Shown piece after piece: positions 38,620-51,832 of a stretch of DNA of 64,000 nucleotides. Below the pieces are notes generated by a model. The model was not told where the DNA came from. It did no database searches and saw only the letters and a program-made list of their open reading frames with translations. This DNA comes from Hemicentrotus pulcherrimus. Taxonomy: Eukaryota; Echinodermata; Echinoidea; Camarodonta; Strongylocentrotidae. The stretch is taken from positions 47,363 through 111,362 of the forward strand of contig BEXV01000037.1 in the NCBI GenBank assembly GCA_003118195.1. Direction: 5' to 3'. The position numbers were made by a program, and so were the translations under genes. The stretch's first letter is position 1; the number at the start of each line of letters is the position of its first letter.

Positions 38620-38862
38620 TTTTAGGAAAGGATAAATGTAAAGGGAGAGGGGAAAATTTGGATAAAGGAGAGAGGGAAAGATGGGGAGAAAAGAACAATA
38701 GGGAGAAGGGAAGGGTAGAGAAAGACAGTAAAAGGAAACAGAAAAATTGAAGAGAAAGACAGATTTAGAGATAGTGAGTATTTGATAAAATGATAAGATA
38801 TAAAGAGAATCATCGCGATTGGGTAAAGAGTATAGAGAGAGAGCGAGAGAAAGAGAGAGGCC
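38620..38862. repeat. Purine-rich tract
   Basis: About 240 bp of almost pure A/G on the plus strand (AGGGAGAAGGGAAGGGTAGA and similar), ending in (GA)n at 38833-38860. The Phe/Leu/Ser/Pro-rich minus-strand frames here are composition artefacts. Confidence 0.85.
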
Positions 38863-41595
38863 ACAGCAGTCGAAACAATTTTTTAGTGTAAACCGCGAGC
38901 ATGCGCATATTTTTTGAGTGACGCCGAGTCGTGTGTGCATGTAAAGCTCGCCGAGAAAAGATGGAAAGAGAAGAAAATAGCGCATTAAAACCAGGCACTC
39001 AGAGGTGCACGCCAGTTGGGCGGTACTCGAGCAAACGCTGTCTTGCTACTCGCTTCCATCTTCCCGTGATTACCTCCAGATACACGCGAGGTGCCCGCCG
39101 TATGAAGAAGGTGATTCGACGAGTTACTCCCACACACGCTCTCTCTCCCCGCCCGTCATTCAATCTCTCTCCAGCGATCTATTCATTATCATGACTCTTG
39201 ACAGTTTGGTATGCATGTTTACCAAGTCTTTACCTTAAGTGATGCAGTTCTATCTCTCTCCTATCTTTGATTCTTACCAAGCTACATGAGATCATTTTCT
39301 CTACTTTTCTCAATTACACATTTTCACCCTTTCTTTAACTTCCACCTACCTCTTCATCAAAGCATCGACCTTGGTTGTTGTACGTGGCAATTTGTGCTCT
39401 TCGGAAAATAAGGAATAGAGTGGCTATTGATCCTGCTTTCGGCGTCCTATTGACAATTTCATACGCGATTTTGGGAGTATAATACATCGAGACGATTGAA
39501 AAGCTATAGCTCTGATTACATGGACCATTTACTATGTCAATAGAGGAATCGTGTAAGAGTTCGGTAAGTCAAGGATAAATTATTGAATTTGCGTACATAT
39601 TTGAAGGCTGGTGTTGTTTATTCCTCCATGCAGTTAGCTGTACAGTCTTTTCCGCCCACAGGCTCAGCGTCAACACTGAAGTAATTTTATTACTCATTAT
39701 TCCTAAGCATTGCTTTTTAGTGGACCACTCTGTTTCCAAAATGTATTCCTAAATTGTTGTAAATGTTTATGATTGATTTGTAATGTTTTGTTGGAAACAT
39801 AAATAAATTAAAAGTAATCTTACAAAGTAATACCGGAAAATAGATGCTTTATCAATGATCAGTAGGGGTTATATCACAATAGGTGGTTCTGGGTAATCAA
39901 ATATACTGGACGAGATTAAGATTGTGAACAATCTTGCGTTCAGTCGGTCACCCGTTGTAATAATAGTATACATGTATTATTTTAATTAAATACTCGGGAA
40001 TAGAAAGTATATAAAACAAAAATGTATAACCCCGTCAACAGCATGAACCGAAGACAGTGATGTTTTACCTTAACAACTGAGGCGTTTTCAAAAATGAAAA
40101 CGAAGATATTGGTGGAGAAAACTCAATGTCTCTGTGCAGTAAGTTTTCACGAGCAAGTTATATTACTCACAGAAACAATATACAGATAGCTGAATTATTC
40201 ACACTCCTTGTAAATGTGATGTTGTTTATTGTATTTATGGTAACTCAAGAATCAACGGGACCGTTTGAATTAGGGCAGTTGTGGAAAACCTTTAGATTTA
40301 CTAAACTTTATTCTGTCCCATTCTCAGGAAAAGTAAATGAGGAAGAATCCATTTTTCACATGTTTGAATAATTCCAACAAAATCTGTAAGGGTATGGATA
40401 ATTTAGTTGTTAATTGTATACTTATAAGTCTTGTCATTTTCCGGAATTTTCGTTTGTCACGAAAATCCAAAATACATGCAGTTTATTCCTTCTTAAATTT
40501 CACGAAAGACACCGTAAAATTCATCTTTATTGGGAAGGTTATCTTTAACATTACTGTGTATAGTTTTTGGAGGTACAGTATTACCCACATTGTAGTTTCT
40601 CACATCAAATCTTCGAACTGTAAATCAGCTGATCAATTGCGATCATGTATTGTTTCGTAATAGTAACAAAACAGTCGTACTTTAAAAAAACTGCCTGTGT
40701 ATGTTCTAGCCTCATTTTCATCTTTTATGTTGTGAGCCAATTCGAAAATAATGAAAGCGTTTCATTTGATGCAGTGATTCTGATGATAATCGTCAAACAG
40801 GAGGGTATTGTGTGTATCCTGCACTTTCATTCTCCCAGGAAAGTACGATCTGAACATGACTTTTCCTGTTCCTTGTCTTAATGAAAGGTGACATTTGTTT
40901 TTATTGAAATCGAAGAGAGGACTCAGTTAGGATTATTTATAATCTTCATAATGCTGCCGGGGATCATATACCGCTCATGTTCTTCCATAAAGTCTATGAT
41001 GGGATGTCAGATTTACTTGCCAGATTTACTATTGACGAGATGTTCGAGACAATTTGTACGGCTCGAAACAATAATATTTATCATCATGTTCATCAAAAAA
41101 TTTCCATTATTGAGCATGTCGATTATCCTCTTTGATTTTCGTCTTTTTAGGGATCCCCTGATACAAGGTAGCAAAACATTAAATCCGAAATGAGCAAAAA
41201 ATGAAGAGATTCGATTATACAAAATACATGTACATCACATTGTTTTATTTTCGCCTGCAGTTTGTACATCGTTACAAGGTGAAGAATGTAAAATTCCCAC
41301 TGGCTTCCCGATTCCTAAGATCAAATCAAAAGATAAGTTCCATTAAGTACAACGTTACATCGTTGAAAAATAAACTCGTTGGAGCACCTATCTATTGAAA
41401 TCTATTCTAAAATAACAGTGGGGTATAGATGAACCACAGATATTATTTATCATGAGTAAATTTCCTTTGTTGGTATTTTCCATTCGCAAAACTCTTCCGC
41501 TTCGTCTCAATCGCTGTACAGATAACCATGGTAACAACATGCACCATGGATACTGTAAGGAGAGCATAGGTTTGTGAAAAAAAGTCAAGCTGAGG

Positions 41596-41648
41596 AAAGA
41601 GTGAGAGAGAGAAAGAGAGATATGGAGAGAGACAGAGGGGGTGGGGGT
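41596..41648. repeat. (GA)n/(G)n simple repeat
   Basis: GAGTGAGAGAGAGAAAGAGA followed by GAGAGACAGAGGGGGTGGGGG. Confidence 0.85.
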
Positions 41649-42176
41649 AATAAAAGACGTTCCCATGGTTTTGATATTTTCGAAACATTAAAGGCAATGG
41701 ACATAGTGAATAATGGATGGATATCATTAGGTTTGACAGCAATTGAATGAAGAGCGTGCTTTCATAACGATTCATTAAACACGGGCAAGACAGAGAAAAA
41801 AAGGCCCGCTGATATTGCGACTGAAATCCTTCACGACACCTTGCCTCTACACTGCCTCTACAATGATTCCACCATCAACATCAACTTAGGGTCTACAAAT
41901 AACCACACGCCATGCTTGCCGTGTTGGCAAAGTGCCCCCTTCCAATACCATTCATTATTCATTGTCATACTTTTAAATTCATTCAACGATTCAGCCACGA
42001 CCAACGGTGTATTTAGCACATTTGCTTTGAGTATGGCTTCCCGGTGGGAGTAATTCATTCATAATACACCGACCTCTGTGATGATAGTCCCCATCATGTT
42101 AGAAAATTCCCCTCTTTTGTCCATTGTTAAGCTGTGGCAGATTAGCCTTGTACGAAATAAGTTATCAAATAAAGGC

Positions 42177-42351
42177 TACTCTACTACTGCTACTACTACT
42201 ACTGCTACTACTACTACTGCTACTACTACTACTATTACTATTACTACTTCTACTATTACTAATACTCTACCACCAATACTACTACTACTCCACCTTCCAC
42301 TACCACTACTGATACTCTTGCTACTACTAAAACTACTACAACTACTACTGG
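42177..42351. repeat. (CTA)n trinucleotide repeat
   Basis: About 175 bp of imperfect CTA/CTG/CCA repeats, the second large CTA array of the window. The poly-Leu and Thr-rich frames are artefacts. Confidence 0.95.
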
Positions 42352-44798
42352 ATAATTGATTTTATAAAACGATAAATTTGTACAAAACGACATTGGTAAA
42401 AAAACACGAATCTCTAGGCAACGTTGTAGTATGTTCTTTTAGTCTTTATGTTTTTATTTATAACAAAACTCAATATATCACTCAAAACAAAAACACATAT
42501 ATGAACATTCTCTATCATGCCGAACATTTTTCAGTACTTTAGTTCCCCCACTCATGGACCTTGATGTTTTTTACAATTCCTATGAACATTAATTTGTATA
42601 AATCAGTTAGAACACACGATCATTCAGACAAATATAACGTGCACTATGACATTTACCCATTTCCTATAGGCTTAACAACGTATTTCCTACCATACAATAA
42701 AACTATTGTGGCGCCTAAAAGCGCATACATTCATTTAATATTTTATTCACTTTCACAGGCGTAAAGCAAGGTATTCTACCGTTACGACTTCGTGCCTTTG
42801 TCATTGATAACAATGATTACGATTTTGCCATGACAACAGCTCATGTAATGATCAATTTAGTTTACGTATCAATCCACCCCTGAGTCGATATTTTTGGTAG
42901 TATATAATATGAATATGAATATGACTATAATTATACCGTTTGTTTAGTGCCATAAGGATGTTAACTCTGTGTTTAATTATTTTAGTGATGGCCTTTTGGC
43001 TCCAAACAGGCAAAATCATTACTAATTCTCTTTCTGGTTAAAAGATACTTTCAAATATTTGGAAAAAAGGTGATGGGAAACAACATTTATTAGATAAACG
43101 ACATCAATAGTCCAGAACCCCTTTGAAATTACTACTCTAGTCATGATGATATTAAGGAGTTAAGTTTCATTTATACCGCGGTACAAATACAATAACATCC
43201 TTGCTGAATAGGAACGTCGCTCTTTCGTGTATTAAATAAACGTTGATTATCTGTCTCAAACCTCAAGGATGTCTTTCTGACTTTAAAAGCGAAATTAATC
43301 GACAATTCTATTACCTGCATGCCGTCACAAAAAAATGTTAGCTTCTTTTAATCTCTCTAAGAAAGCGAGACAACATTATGTTTCCTCATGCATCCTGATT
43401 ATCTTAGTGTTTTATCTCAGTTTTGCCTTCATGCTTGCACATGAGTATATTTACCATGATAACTCCGACAAAGGCAGTGAGAATTAGTTTGACAGAGGTT
43501 TGAAACGGGGTAACCAGTGTTCGAGATGAAGTTACACCACTAAAAAATTGCGTTTCGAAGTGGCACTAATCCTTAGTTACCTAACCCTTGATTACACATA
43601 GGCCAGCGGAAATATACTGAAGTAGATACTTGCTTTCATACCGTTCAGGTGGCATATCCCAACAATCAATTCATAGGGTGATGCCTTAAGACTGGATAAC
43701 AAAAGATATGATGGTACAGTTGCATCAATGCTTACTAATAAAGTTTTAACTACAGAATTACTCTTATAAATTGCTTCATCGATAAAGGTTTATCTTTAGG
43801 GTCCACGCACAGCTTCGTGCTCATAATATGCCTGCAATTTGGATAGATTGCTTGATAATGGAGACAAACAACTTTCTGATGTGGAAATAATCAAGAATTA
43901 ATTTGTTCTATGGATTGCGTGATTATTTCTTGCTTTCCGGTAGGGACGAGTAATCATTGGGATTAGTTCTTTGGACGACGCCCTCGGTAATTTTCGCCAG
44001 AGTGGTTTCTGCAGAAACTCTTAGTGCGGGCAATTATATGTTTTGGATGTTTTCATATTGACAGTCGCCATCGGGTCCCTGGATGTTTATGCTAGGATTG
44101 TCAATATCTTCCATCCCTATGATTTCGCCTCATTGCTCGACGATTATCGCTTCTTCGATCTCCAATAGATCAGGGGAGAAATCCTAAATATAAATATTCA
44201 TTGCGCTTCACGTTTGATATAGAGTCCAAAAGGATTCCAGCCTTTGAGATGATACATTCGGTAGAAACCAAAGAACACAGACAATGACGATCAAACCTGT
44301 GTGCCCATGATGTACATTATTTACGCATGAAATACAATCATAATGAGACAATGCGTTGTCTGTGGCAGATCCAGGGAAGGGGGAACTTTGAGAAAGAAAC
44401 AACACCTTGGGGGAACATTCGTTGTGTAAACAACGATTATTATGAGTGTTTTTTTGCAGCTTTTCTCCCCACATGATAGAATTTTTCGACACGACACAAC
44501 CCATTACGTCACTATCAGGAATTATCCCCTGTGAAAAAAAAATTCAGGCTCCACCTTCTCTTCCATTTAACAAACATCATGAACGCACCTTTCAACGGGC
44601 AACACGGCTGAACGGGGACCTGGAGAAGACGACTTCGAAAGATTAGCTTTTCATCTAGCTTTGTCATCTGTCTGTTAGAGGTTTAATTTTGAGAAAGGTA
44701 TACAAATGCATGGAAGCAGAAAAAATAACAACTGTAGATCAGTGGCGTAGAAAACCAACGTTAATTGTTCCCTCTTTCTCAATCTCTCTCACTCATAA

Positions 44799-44839
44799 TC
44801 ACACACACACACACACACACTCTCTCTCTCTCTCTCTCT
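44799..44839. repeat. (CA)n(CT)n compound microsatellite
   Basis: About 11 CA units directly followed by about 9 CT units. Confidence 0.95.
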
Positions 44840-46204
44840 TCCATCGCTATCTGAATTTCCTTCAATCTTTCCCACCGACTTTCCTTCTCTATTAGATGTC
44901 ATGTTGTTTGTTCGACAAAGGTCGAAAAAACATCGGGAAACATACGATAAGTTTATTCATTAAAGAGCAATAAATCTTAATGTCAGCGTTATCGTGATGC
45001 AGTAAAGTAATGAGAAATGCCTCGATTTAAATGACTTTTCTGATAGGTGGGGATTATACATGTATTTGTTTATTTTATGTAGGTTAATTAGCTAATATTT
45101 GCAGTGCTAGGAAGAAGAGTTTATTGTGAAATCATCATTTCTGAAGGCTGATGGTCGATCGAAATAAGAATTTCCGTAGGCGGGTGCACAATCTATAAGA
45201 TTAGTTACCGTTTTTCGACAATGTCGCCCCTAAAGTTCTTCAAATGTGAAATTTGAAATGTCATTGAGATTGTCTGAAAATGAAATATAGCTAGTATTAA
45301 AGTTGATATGTGTTCAATGTATTGTTTTGCTTGCATTGTCAATGGATAAAGTTCCGTAGAATATTTTCCTTTTCTTCATGGAACAGGGACGTTCAGAATC
45401 CGATTCAAAGTACTACACAGATAGAAAACAAATGCATATTTGCATGGGGGGTAAAAAATAAAACATTAGATTAATATGAAATACATATTTTCTCGATTCT
45501 GGAAACAATTTCATATCGGCAAAATCTTATGATTTCCATTACGATATTTCCTATCATTTTTTTTCTTTTGACTATACATGTATAGGAAGGTGCGTTTTAC
45601 GGTTAATACATATAACATTTAAACTACTAAGACCCCTTGTCAATTTGTTTTGCGTTTGCTTTTGTGTGTGTGTGATGTTTATTTCGTTGATCAAGAATAA
45701 ACGATCGACTCGTTGAATCAGGGCCTTGGTTGAATACAATTAGACGTCAGTTTTAATATGTCACATTCTCAAAAAACATAAATCAGGATAAAGCAATTTT
45801 TCACAAAATCAAACAAATTACGTTACTTGTTAAGGGTATGTATAATTTAGTTGTTAACCGTATGCATCAGCCAGGGCATATAGGCGGTGGTAAACGCCAG
45901 TGGCTACTGCATATATACTCTCATCCCGAATTGGCAAAATGCTTGGAATCATGTGCCTCAATGAATCCCGATAGAAAAATCCACTCTAATAAAATGGCTT
46001 GCCGTGTTTTGCTCGCACGCGAGAACATGGCAGAATCGTTCGATGTGCGCAACATGTCTACGACTGTGTGGACACGTCTGTATGATATTGCATAAAGTAA
46101 TTTTCTAATCTTTCGCGAAGTGACGATATTGAATTAAAGGCTTCAACGACGTAGGAGGGTGGGGAGGGATATCGGGAAGACCAAAAGTGCGTTGTTCACT
46201 TCGA

Positions 46205-46255
46205 TCCTTTTTCCTACAGAGGGAGGGAGAGGGAGAGAGAGAGAGGGGGGGGGGG
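46205..46255. repeat. (GA)n/poly-G run into gap
   Basis: GGGAGGGAGAGGGAGAGAGA, then eleven G, ending exactly at the gap. Confidence 0.9.
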
Positions 46256-46375
46256 NNNNNNNNNNNNNNNNNNNNNNNNNNNNNNNNNNNNNNNNNNNNN
46301 NNNNNNNNNNNNNNNNNNNNNNNNNNNNNNNNNNNNNNNNNNNNNNNNNNNNNNNNNNNNNNNNNNNNNNNNNNN
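46256..46375. other. Assembly gap (120 N) flanked by poly-G
   Basis: A run of n with G homopolymers on both sides (46245-46255 and 46376-46382). Confidence 1.
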
Positions 46376-46617
46376 GGGGGGGTGGTGTCCATGAATATTG
46401 TCTCTAGAGCCGCCATTATTCACCTCAAATCTTATTCCTCTCTGGGGAGAGACTCTTATTTTCGCCTGGAATAGCATAACGTGATTTGTTTCTACTCGAG
46501 TTATCTATCGAATGCGTTAAGCATCTCCGAAGAGAATTTGATGAATCTTGACGAGAAGACATAACATTCAAATGAGTGAACTTGAAGTGAACTTCATCTA
46601 AAAGAAATTAAAGGAAA

Positions 46618-46830
46618 GTACTTCTCTTTCCGTCCTCGTCACCCTTTCTTTCTCTTCTCTTCCTCTCCTTGCCTTCTTCATTTCTACCTCTCTTTCATAA
46701 TTTTCTTTCGCTCTCCCCTTTCCACTATTTCTATTCTATATCTTACCTGTTTCTTCCCCATTTCATTTGTTACCCCTCTGTCTTTTTCTCTCCCTCATCT
46801 CTCTTAGTAAATCTCCTTCTCAGTTTTTTC
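46618..46830. repeat. Pyrimidine-rich tract
   Basis: About 210 bp dominated by C and T (TTTCTTTCTCTTCTCTTCCT and similar), of opposite strand polarity to the other purine tracts in the window. Confidence 0.8.
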
Positions 46831-49335
46831 TCTATCAATTGAAATCTGATCTTTTGCTAGAGGGGTGAGAGGGACGTCCTCCTTCCAGTAAATGGTAGTT
46901 AAATGGAGATTGGGACCTAGAATGGTATAAATGTCAACTATGTTCGCAGATGTTCCCATACCGATGACGTTAATATCAGTGTAATGGGTTATATCAGTGT
47001 CGATATTCCGAGAGAGCGCAGATGCTCCCTACACATTTCTATCAATAAATCATTCGATCTTAATATTTCACATATTCATGGAAAGAGTATTATAACATTG
47101 TCATTTCTACTCTCCAAAAGCCCACTGCAGTCATCATTTTCGTCCGGACTGCATCGCGATCAGGTGCATTTAAATGGATTCTGCAGATTTCTAAGTAATG
47201 AATGTGTTTTGAATTAATGCGGTAATCATTTTGATTGTACGACCAAGCTATGTCAATCTGAACTGGATGTAGATTAGTGATGTTTTTTTCTTCTCCAAAC
47301 GATAAGGGCATCGACAAAAGAAATAATACACCATACTTCTGTCATACAGATGTGACTGTTCTTTCTTCAACACGATCGAAATGACTGTCAAAAAGTCATC
47401 TTTAGGGCAATTAAAATGTCCAACCGTATAGTCTATAGAAATCATTGTCAAATTACGTAATATGTTAGCGTAATGTTCCCACATTTCTAAAGGTAAAGAA
47501 CATTATTGAAATTCTCTTAGTTTGATTTTGGAATAGTCTTTGCGATCGTTTTTTGTGAATGCTCTTTGTAATTTGTTTTGATGACATACAAATATAACCT
47601 GGATGTTATTCATCATGGGAACGCATGAGTGGCTCAGAAATTGAACACTTATATAATCTATTCAATTTTTAGTAGGTCCTCAACTCATAAAATATCAACC
47701 GACCTTCTTCATGATACGTTCGTTATAGTACATAGAAAACAATGTTTTAGTTTTAAGTTTGTCCTGAAAGACGATAAAGTATGTAAAGTAAAAGGTGCTT
47801 AGAGACACCTTTGAATAACTACTATGCGCAGTGTAAGCATAGTCTCTAATCAGTGTCGGGCATCGCTTTTTTTTCTGACATCCTTTGCAGAAGTGTCAAA
47901 ATACATAATTTGAAATGAGCTAGAAGCGAATTAAAAAAAAAATCAATATTGCGCAAAAATGGTACAGCGTATAAAATGGTTTATTGGTTGTCTAAATCTT
48001 AAAAGTGAACCATTCGCAAACCCGTTAACACCACGTGATATCCTGTATTCCATTGCATGGCCTTTAAATTACAATGCGTAAACATATTAAAATGCGTCTC
48101 TACACTGGTTTTTCTCGCCATACTACTCTTGTTTATGAATGATGTCGACTGTGATTTTTTCCGGAGCTGACCTCATTTTGTTTTGTTCCGCCCTACTTCC
48201 GAACACAATTTCAGCATCGCATTCAATCAGTTACAGCGCTGATTAGAAAACCTTGGCGCGATTTGATTGCAGGGCAATTTAAAAAGCCACAGTCTTGTAG
48301 AGCAGATTAGAGAGCCTGTTATTATTTGGCGTCAAGGATACATATTCCTCTCCGGAAATACATAACACTTTCGTGCGTTGTGTGGTGCACGTTTCCCATA
48401 CTCTCTCCAACTGTACGTTGATTTAACATTCATGTCACATGGCATTCTTATAATCTTAAGCCGAATTACTTTTGATATCTTTGATAGCCAACTTCTCAAC
48501 AGCAATCCTCACAGTAGAGGAAAAGAAGGATAAGTGTGAAAGATGACATTTGGGGATCAAGCTCATTTATAAATACATTTATACATGAAACTAGTATTTG
48601 TTGCGTAGATGAATTAGGGAATCTAGATTTTGTAACTTCACAGACAGCAGTGAGAAGAATAGGCTGATCATTATTATACATTACAAAACAAAGAATGCTT
48701 TTCTTTTTCTATAGCGATGTTGCAATCCATTCTCTCAAGATATAAAGCCATTAAAGGGAAATAATACAAGCTATAATTCGTCATTTTCATCACTCTTTAT
48801 TATGATATATAGACAGTAGGAGAACATTTTGAAACCATTTTTTTTTAAACCGTTATAAATTGATAAACCAATTCGGGTAAAGAACGTAAAAGGGGATAAT
48901 AGTGGTAATATGCTTTAATAATAAAAAGCAGTTTGAAATATTGCTGCTTGAAAAACAAAACACGAATATTGACCAAGAAGAGTATATATTTTGCATATTT
49001 ATACCATTTTCAGTAGTTTTCTGTTTTTCGTTGGAAAAACGATGTGATTCCATTTCTGTCATTGCATTATATTGAACGTCGACCTTGATTTTACTTTCGA
49101 TTTGATTTTTATTGGATGGTCACCTCTTCAGCATTTGTATTCAATCTCGAGTTGTTCTCATAATATCTCGAATTTCCGTAGTTTCATTTTCTCTGAACCA
49201 CCTGTATATATGTTTCAAGTTATTAACAGGGTGAAGTGACTGCTTAGAAGAATGTTAAGAACTACACATTGGCTTCTGAAGGCAGCCTTAGATTCATAGT
49301 ACGTTTTATCCCAGTCTTTTAAAGTTGAGGAAAGG

Positions 49336-49370
49336 GGCGTACCCGATTTCTACCTAATGCTGGGTACGCC
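49336..49370. repeat. Perfect 9-bp GC-rich inverted repeat
   Basis: GGCGTACCC and GGGTACGCC are separated by 17 nt. It could form a stable hairpin. No neighbouring gene gives it a role. Confidence 0.7.
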
Positions 49371-51776
49371 AATGACTCATTTTTGCCCTAGGTTTTATTT
49401 TCCCTCCCCCACAACCTACTAGACGTAACACTGGACTGTTGATGTTATTGCTATCGATTTGTACATGTCAGCATGTCCCTCTGTTGTCCTTTGGTTGTTT
49501 GAACTGTGTCTCGTTGGAAACGCCATGTTATTGCGACACTTTCACATCTTCGGTAGATCTCAAGGGAACATGCCAAAATAGGGACCTGCAAATAAAGTTA
49601 GTAAGTAGCAGCTCAAATGCAACAACCACACATTGCCCACTACATATATTTTTTCAACATCTTAATTGCTCGTACAAGCGCAAGAAAACACTATTATTGG
49701 ATTACATTTTGTAGCTGATATGGTCTGAGGGAATTAAATTAATGAGTTCCATTCAGCCTTAAGTGAATCTTGGCTGCATTAAACAAATTTCAATCGCTAC
49801 AAAAAATCCCATACTGGGAATGTTCTATTCATATTGTCAATCCTATTTGTATTTCCTTGATTAGTTGACTAATAAGATATCCTTTGAGAACAGTGGTAGG
49901 CCAAAGTACTCTGGAATCAAACAAACTTCTGTACAGTATTCAGTTTTGTTTCATGTGGACGTCATTAGCGCTGATAATCAACATATTCCCAAGCAGGAAT
50001 GTATTTCCTTTTCGTTTCTGATTGTTACGTCGTGAGGTTGTGGTACGACTTTCTTTCTGTAAAACTTTCTTGTGAAGGTAATCTAAAGAGTTTCAAAATT
50101 CGCAAAGACAAACTTTGATATACAAGTTTCCCTTTCTCTTTCTTAAAAACTACACAACAGGATTACGCAAAAGTAGCCTACGAAATGGCTCAGGTCAGCT
50201 TTTTTAAAACTTGAAAGCGATCTTTAGTCATCGCGGGGTACGTAAACATACCGTTATTGTATGGCAGAAAAAAATATCAGGTTTCGTCAAAATATACGCA
50301 AAAATTCACGCATATAATAGTAATAATAATAATACTCAGCTCTTATTACACACAAACATGGTTGTTCTTGAAGGAAGATTAAAATTACGAACAAATCGGT
50401 GGATACTAGACAAATTGATAGCGCGGAAAAAACAAATGTCACGTATAAAATGTAAAAACTGCTTTATGAAAAGGGGATGAAGACTTGTGCATTATTCATT
50501 GATACAAGATCGGAAAGGAAATGTCACCACACAAGCTCTCATCTTCACTTCGTTGTCTTGAGTAAAACGGACGGTTTATGACTTTCGTAATTACACACGC
50601 ACGCGCACACCTCTACACCCACCTTTACACCCACACACATGAACATTATTTAAAGTGGGGGCTTTAAGGCTTTCATCCTCGATTTCTTTTGACGAAATAT
50701 TGCGACCAAAGTAATTATGTTAAATGGAGTTTTTGCATCAGCTGACGCGAAGTGATTGATGTTGTCACACGCAATTTTTAAAAGATTGCAAAATACAAAA
50801 CAAACAAACGAAAGGATAACAACAAGTACAATAACAGCAACAACAAATGCCTTACGTTCTTTAAGATTGGAAGAGGCCCTTGTAAGGGTGACGAGATGAT
50901 GGTTTGTATCCTGAAATATCCAGCACCGCGCCCATCTAGTGCTTGTGGAAAAACTGATTAGGCGCCACACTGAATCTAAGAAGTATTATGTGAACAGGAC
51001 CGCTCATTCAGTGGAGGTCATAAAGTCACGAGAGATGGTGGACGCACTTTCCCCCTTAACAAAAAAAAGTATGGATCCGCCCTTGTGTTTCCTGCAAACA
51101 GCCTAAAGGCTGTATCCTCTGATTGAGATACGCATAATGCCTTAAACCTGGGATCATTTTGACACCGGGTCAAATTGGTTATGAGGAGAGAAAATCATTC
51201 ATGCGTGATGATGACTTTCTCATGCCTTCAGGATATTTCCAGGAGTTTATTCTCTCGGAGGATTGCACAGATTTGATTTAAAGCCGATTTCATCCGCAAG
51301 CAAACTACAACAAAATCTCTCCCGTTCAGAATCTTCGCAGTGACTATACGTTTTCTCCCGTAAATGAATCGCAATCGGAATTTCGGTCTGGTTTCCAATG
51401 ATCCTATTGCTTTGAATAATTGATTACAGCCCTAGATTCGGTTCCAACGTCTGCCTAAATGTTGCTAGGTACCAGCACTCAACATTCTTCGATTTACCTG
51501 AAGGCTTTATTCACTATCAAGAAAGTAATGGGTTCGGCACGAAGTGAGTTCAACTCAGTTGTTGAGGCGACAAAGTTTAATAATACTTTTATGAACAAGA
51601 GACAACAGGACAGAAACCATAAATTGATGATAATGATGATAATGATTTCAAATCATCTCAGCATCAAACTTATCAAGGAAGTTGGACGGAACATGAAAAA
51701 AGTATCATAGAAGAGAAAAAAGAATCGTGAACAGTAACCTGGATCTTAAAGAGACCCGATGACATGACCGAAAGAG

Positions 51777-51832
51777 TGAAAGGGAGAGAGAGGGGGATGG
51801 AAAGAGAGAGAGATAGACAGACAGAGAGGGAA
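51777..51832. repeat. (GA)n simple repeat
   Basis: AAAGGGAGAGAGAGGGGGAT, then AGAGAGAGA and CAGACAGAGAGGG. Confidence 0.85.

Noticed and set aside
42078..42359. Poly-Leu and Thr-rich frames
   Set aside because: Artefacts of the second CTA array.
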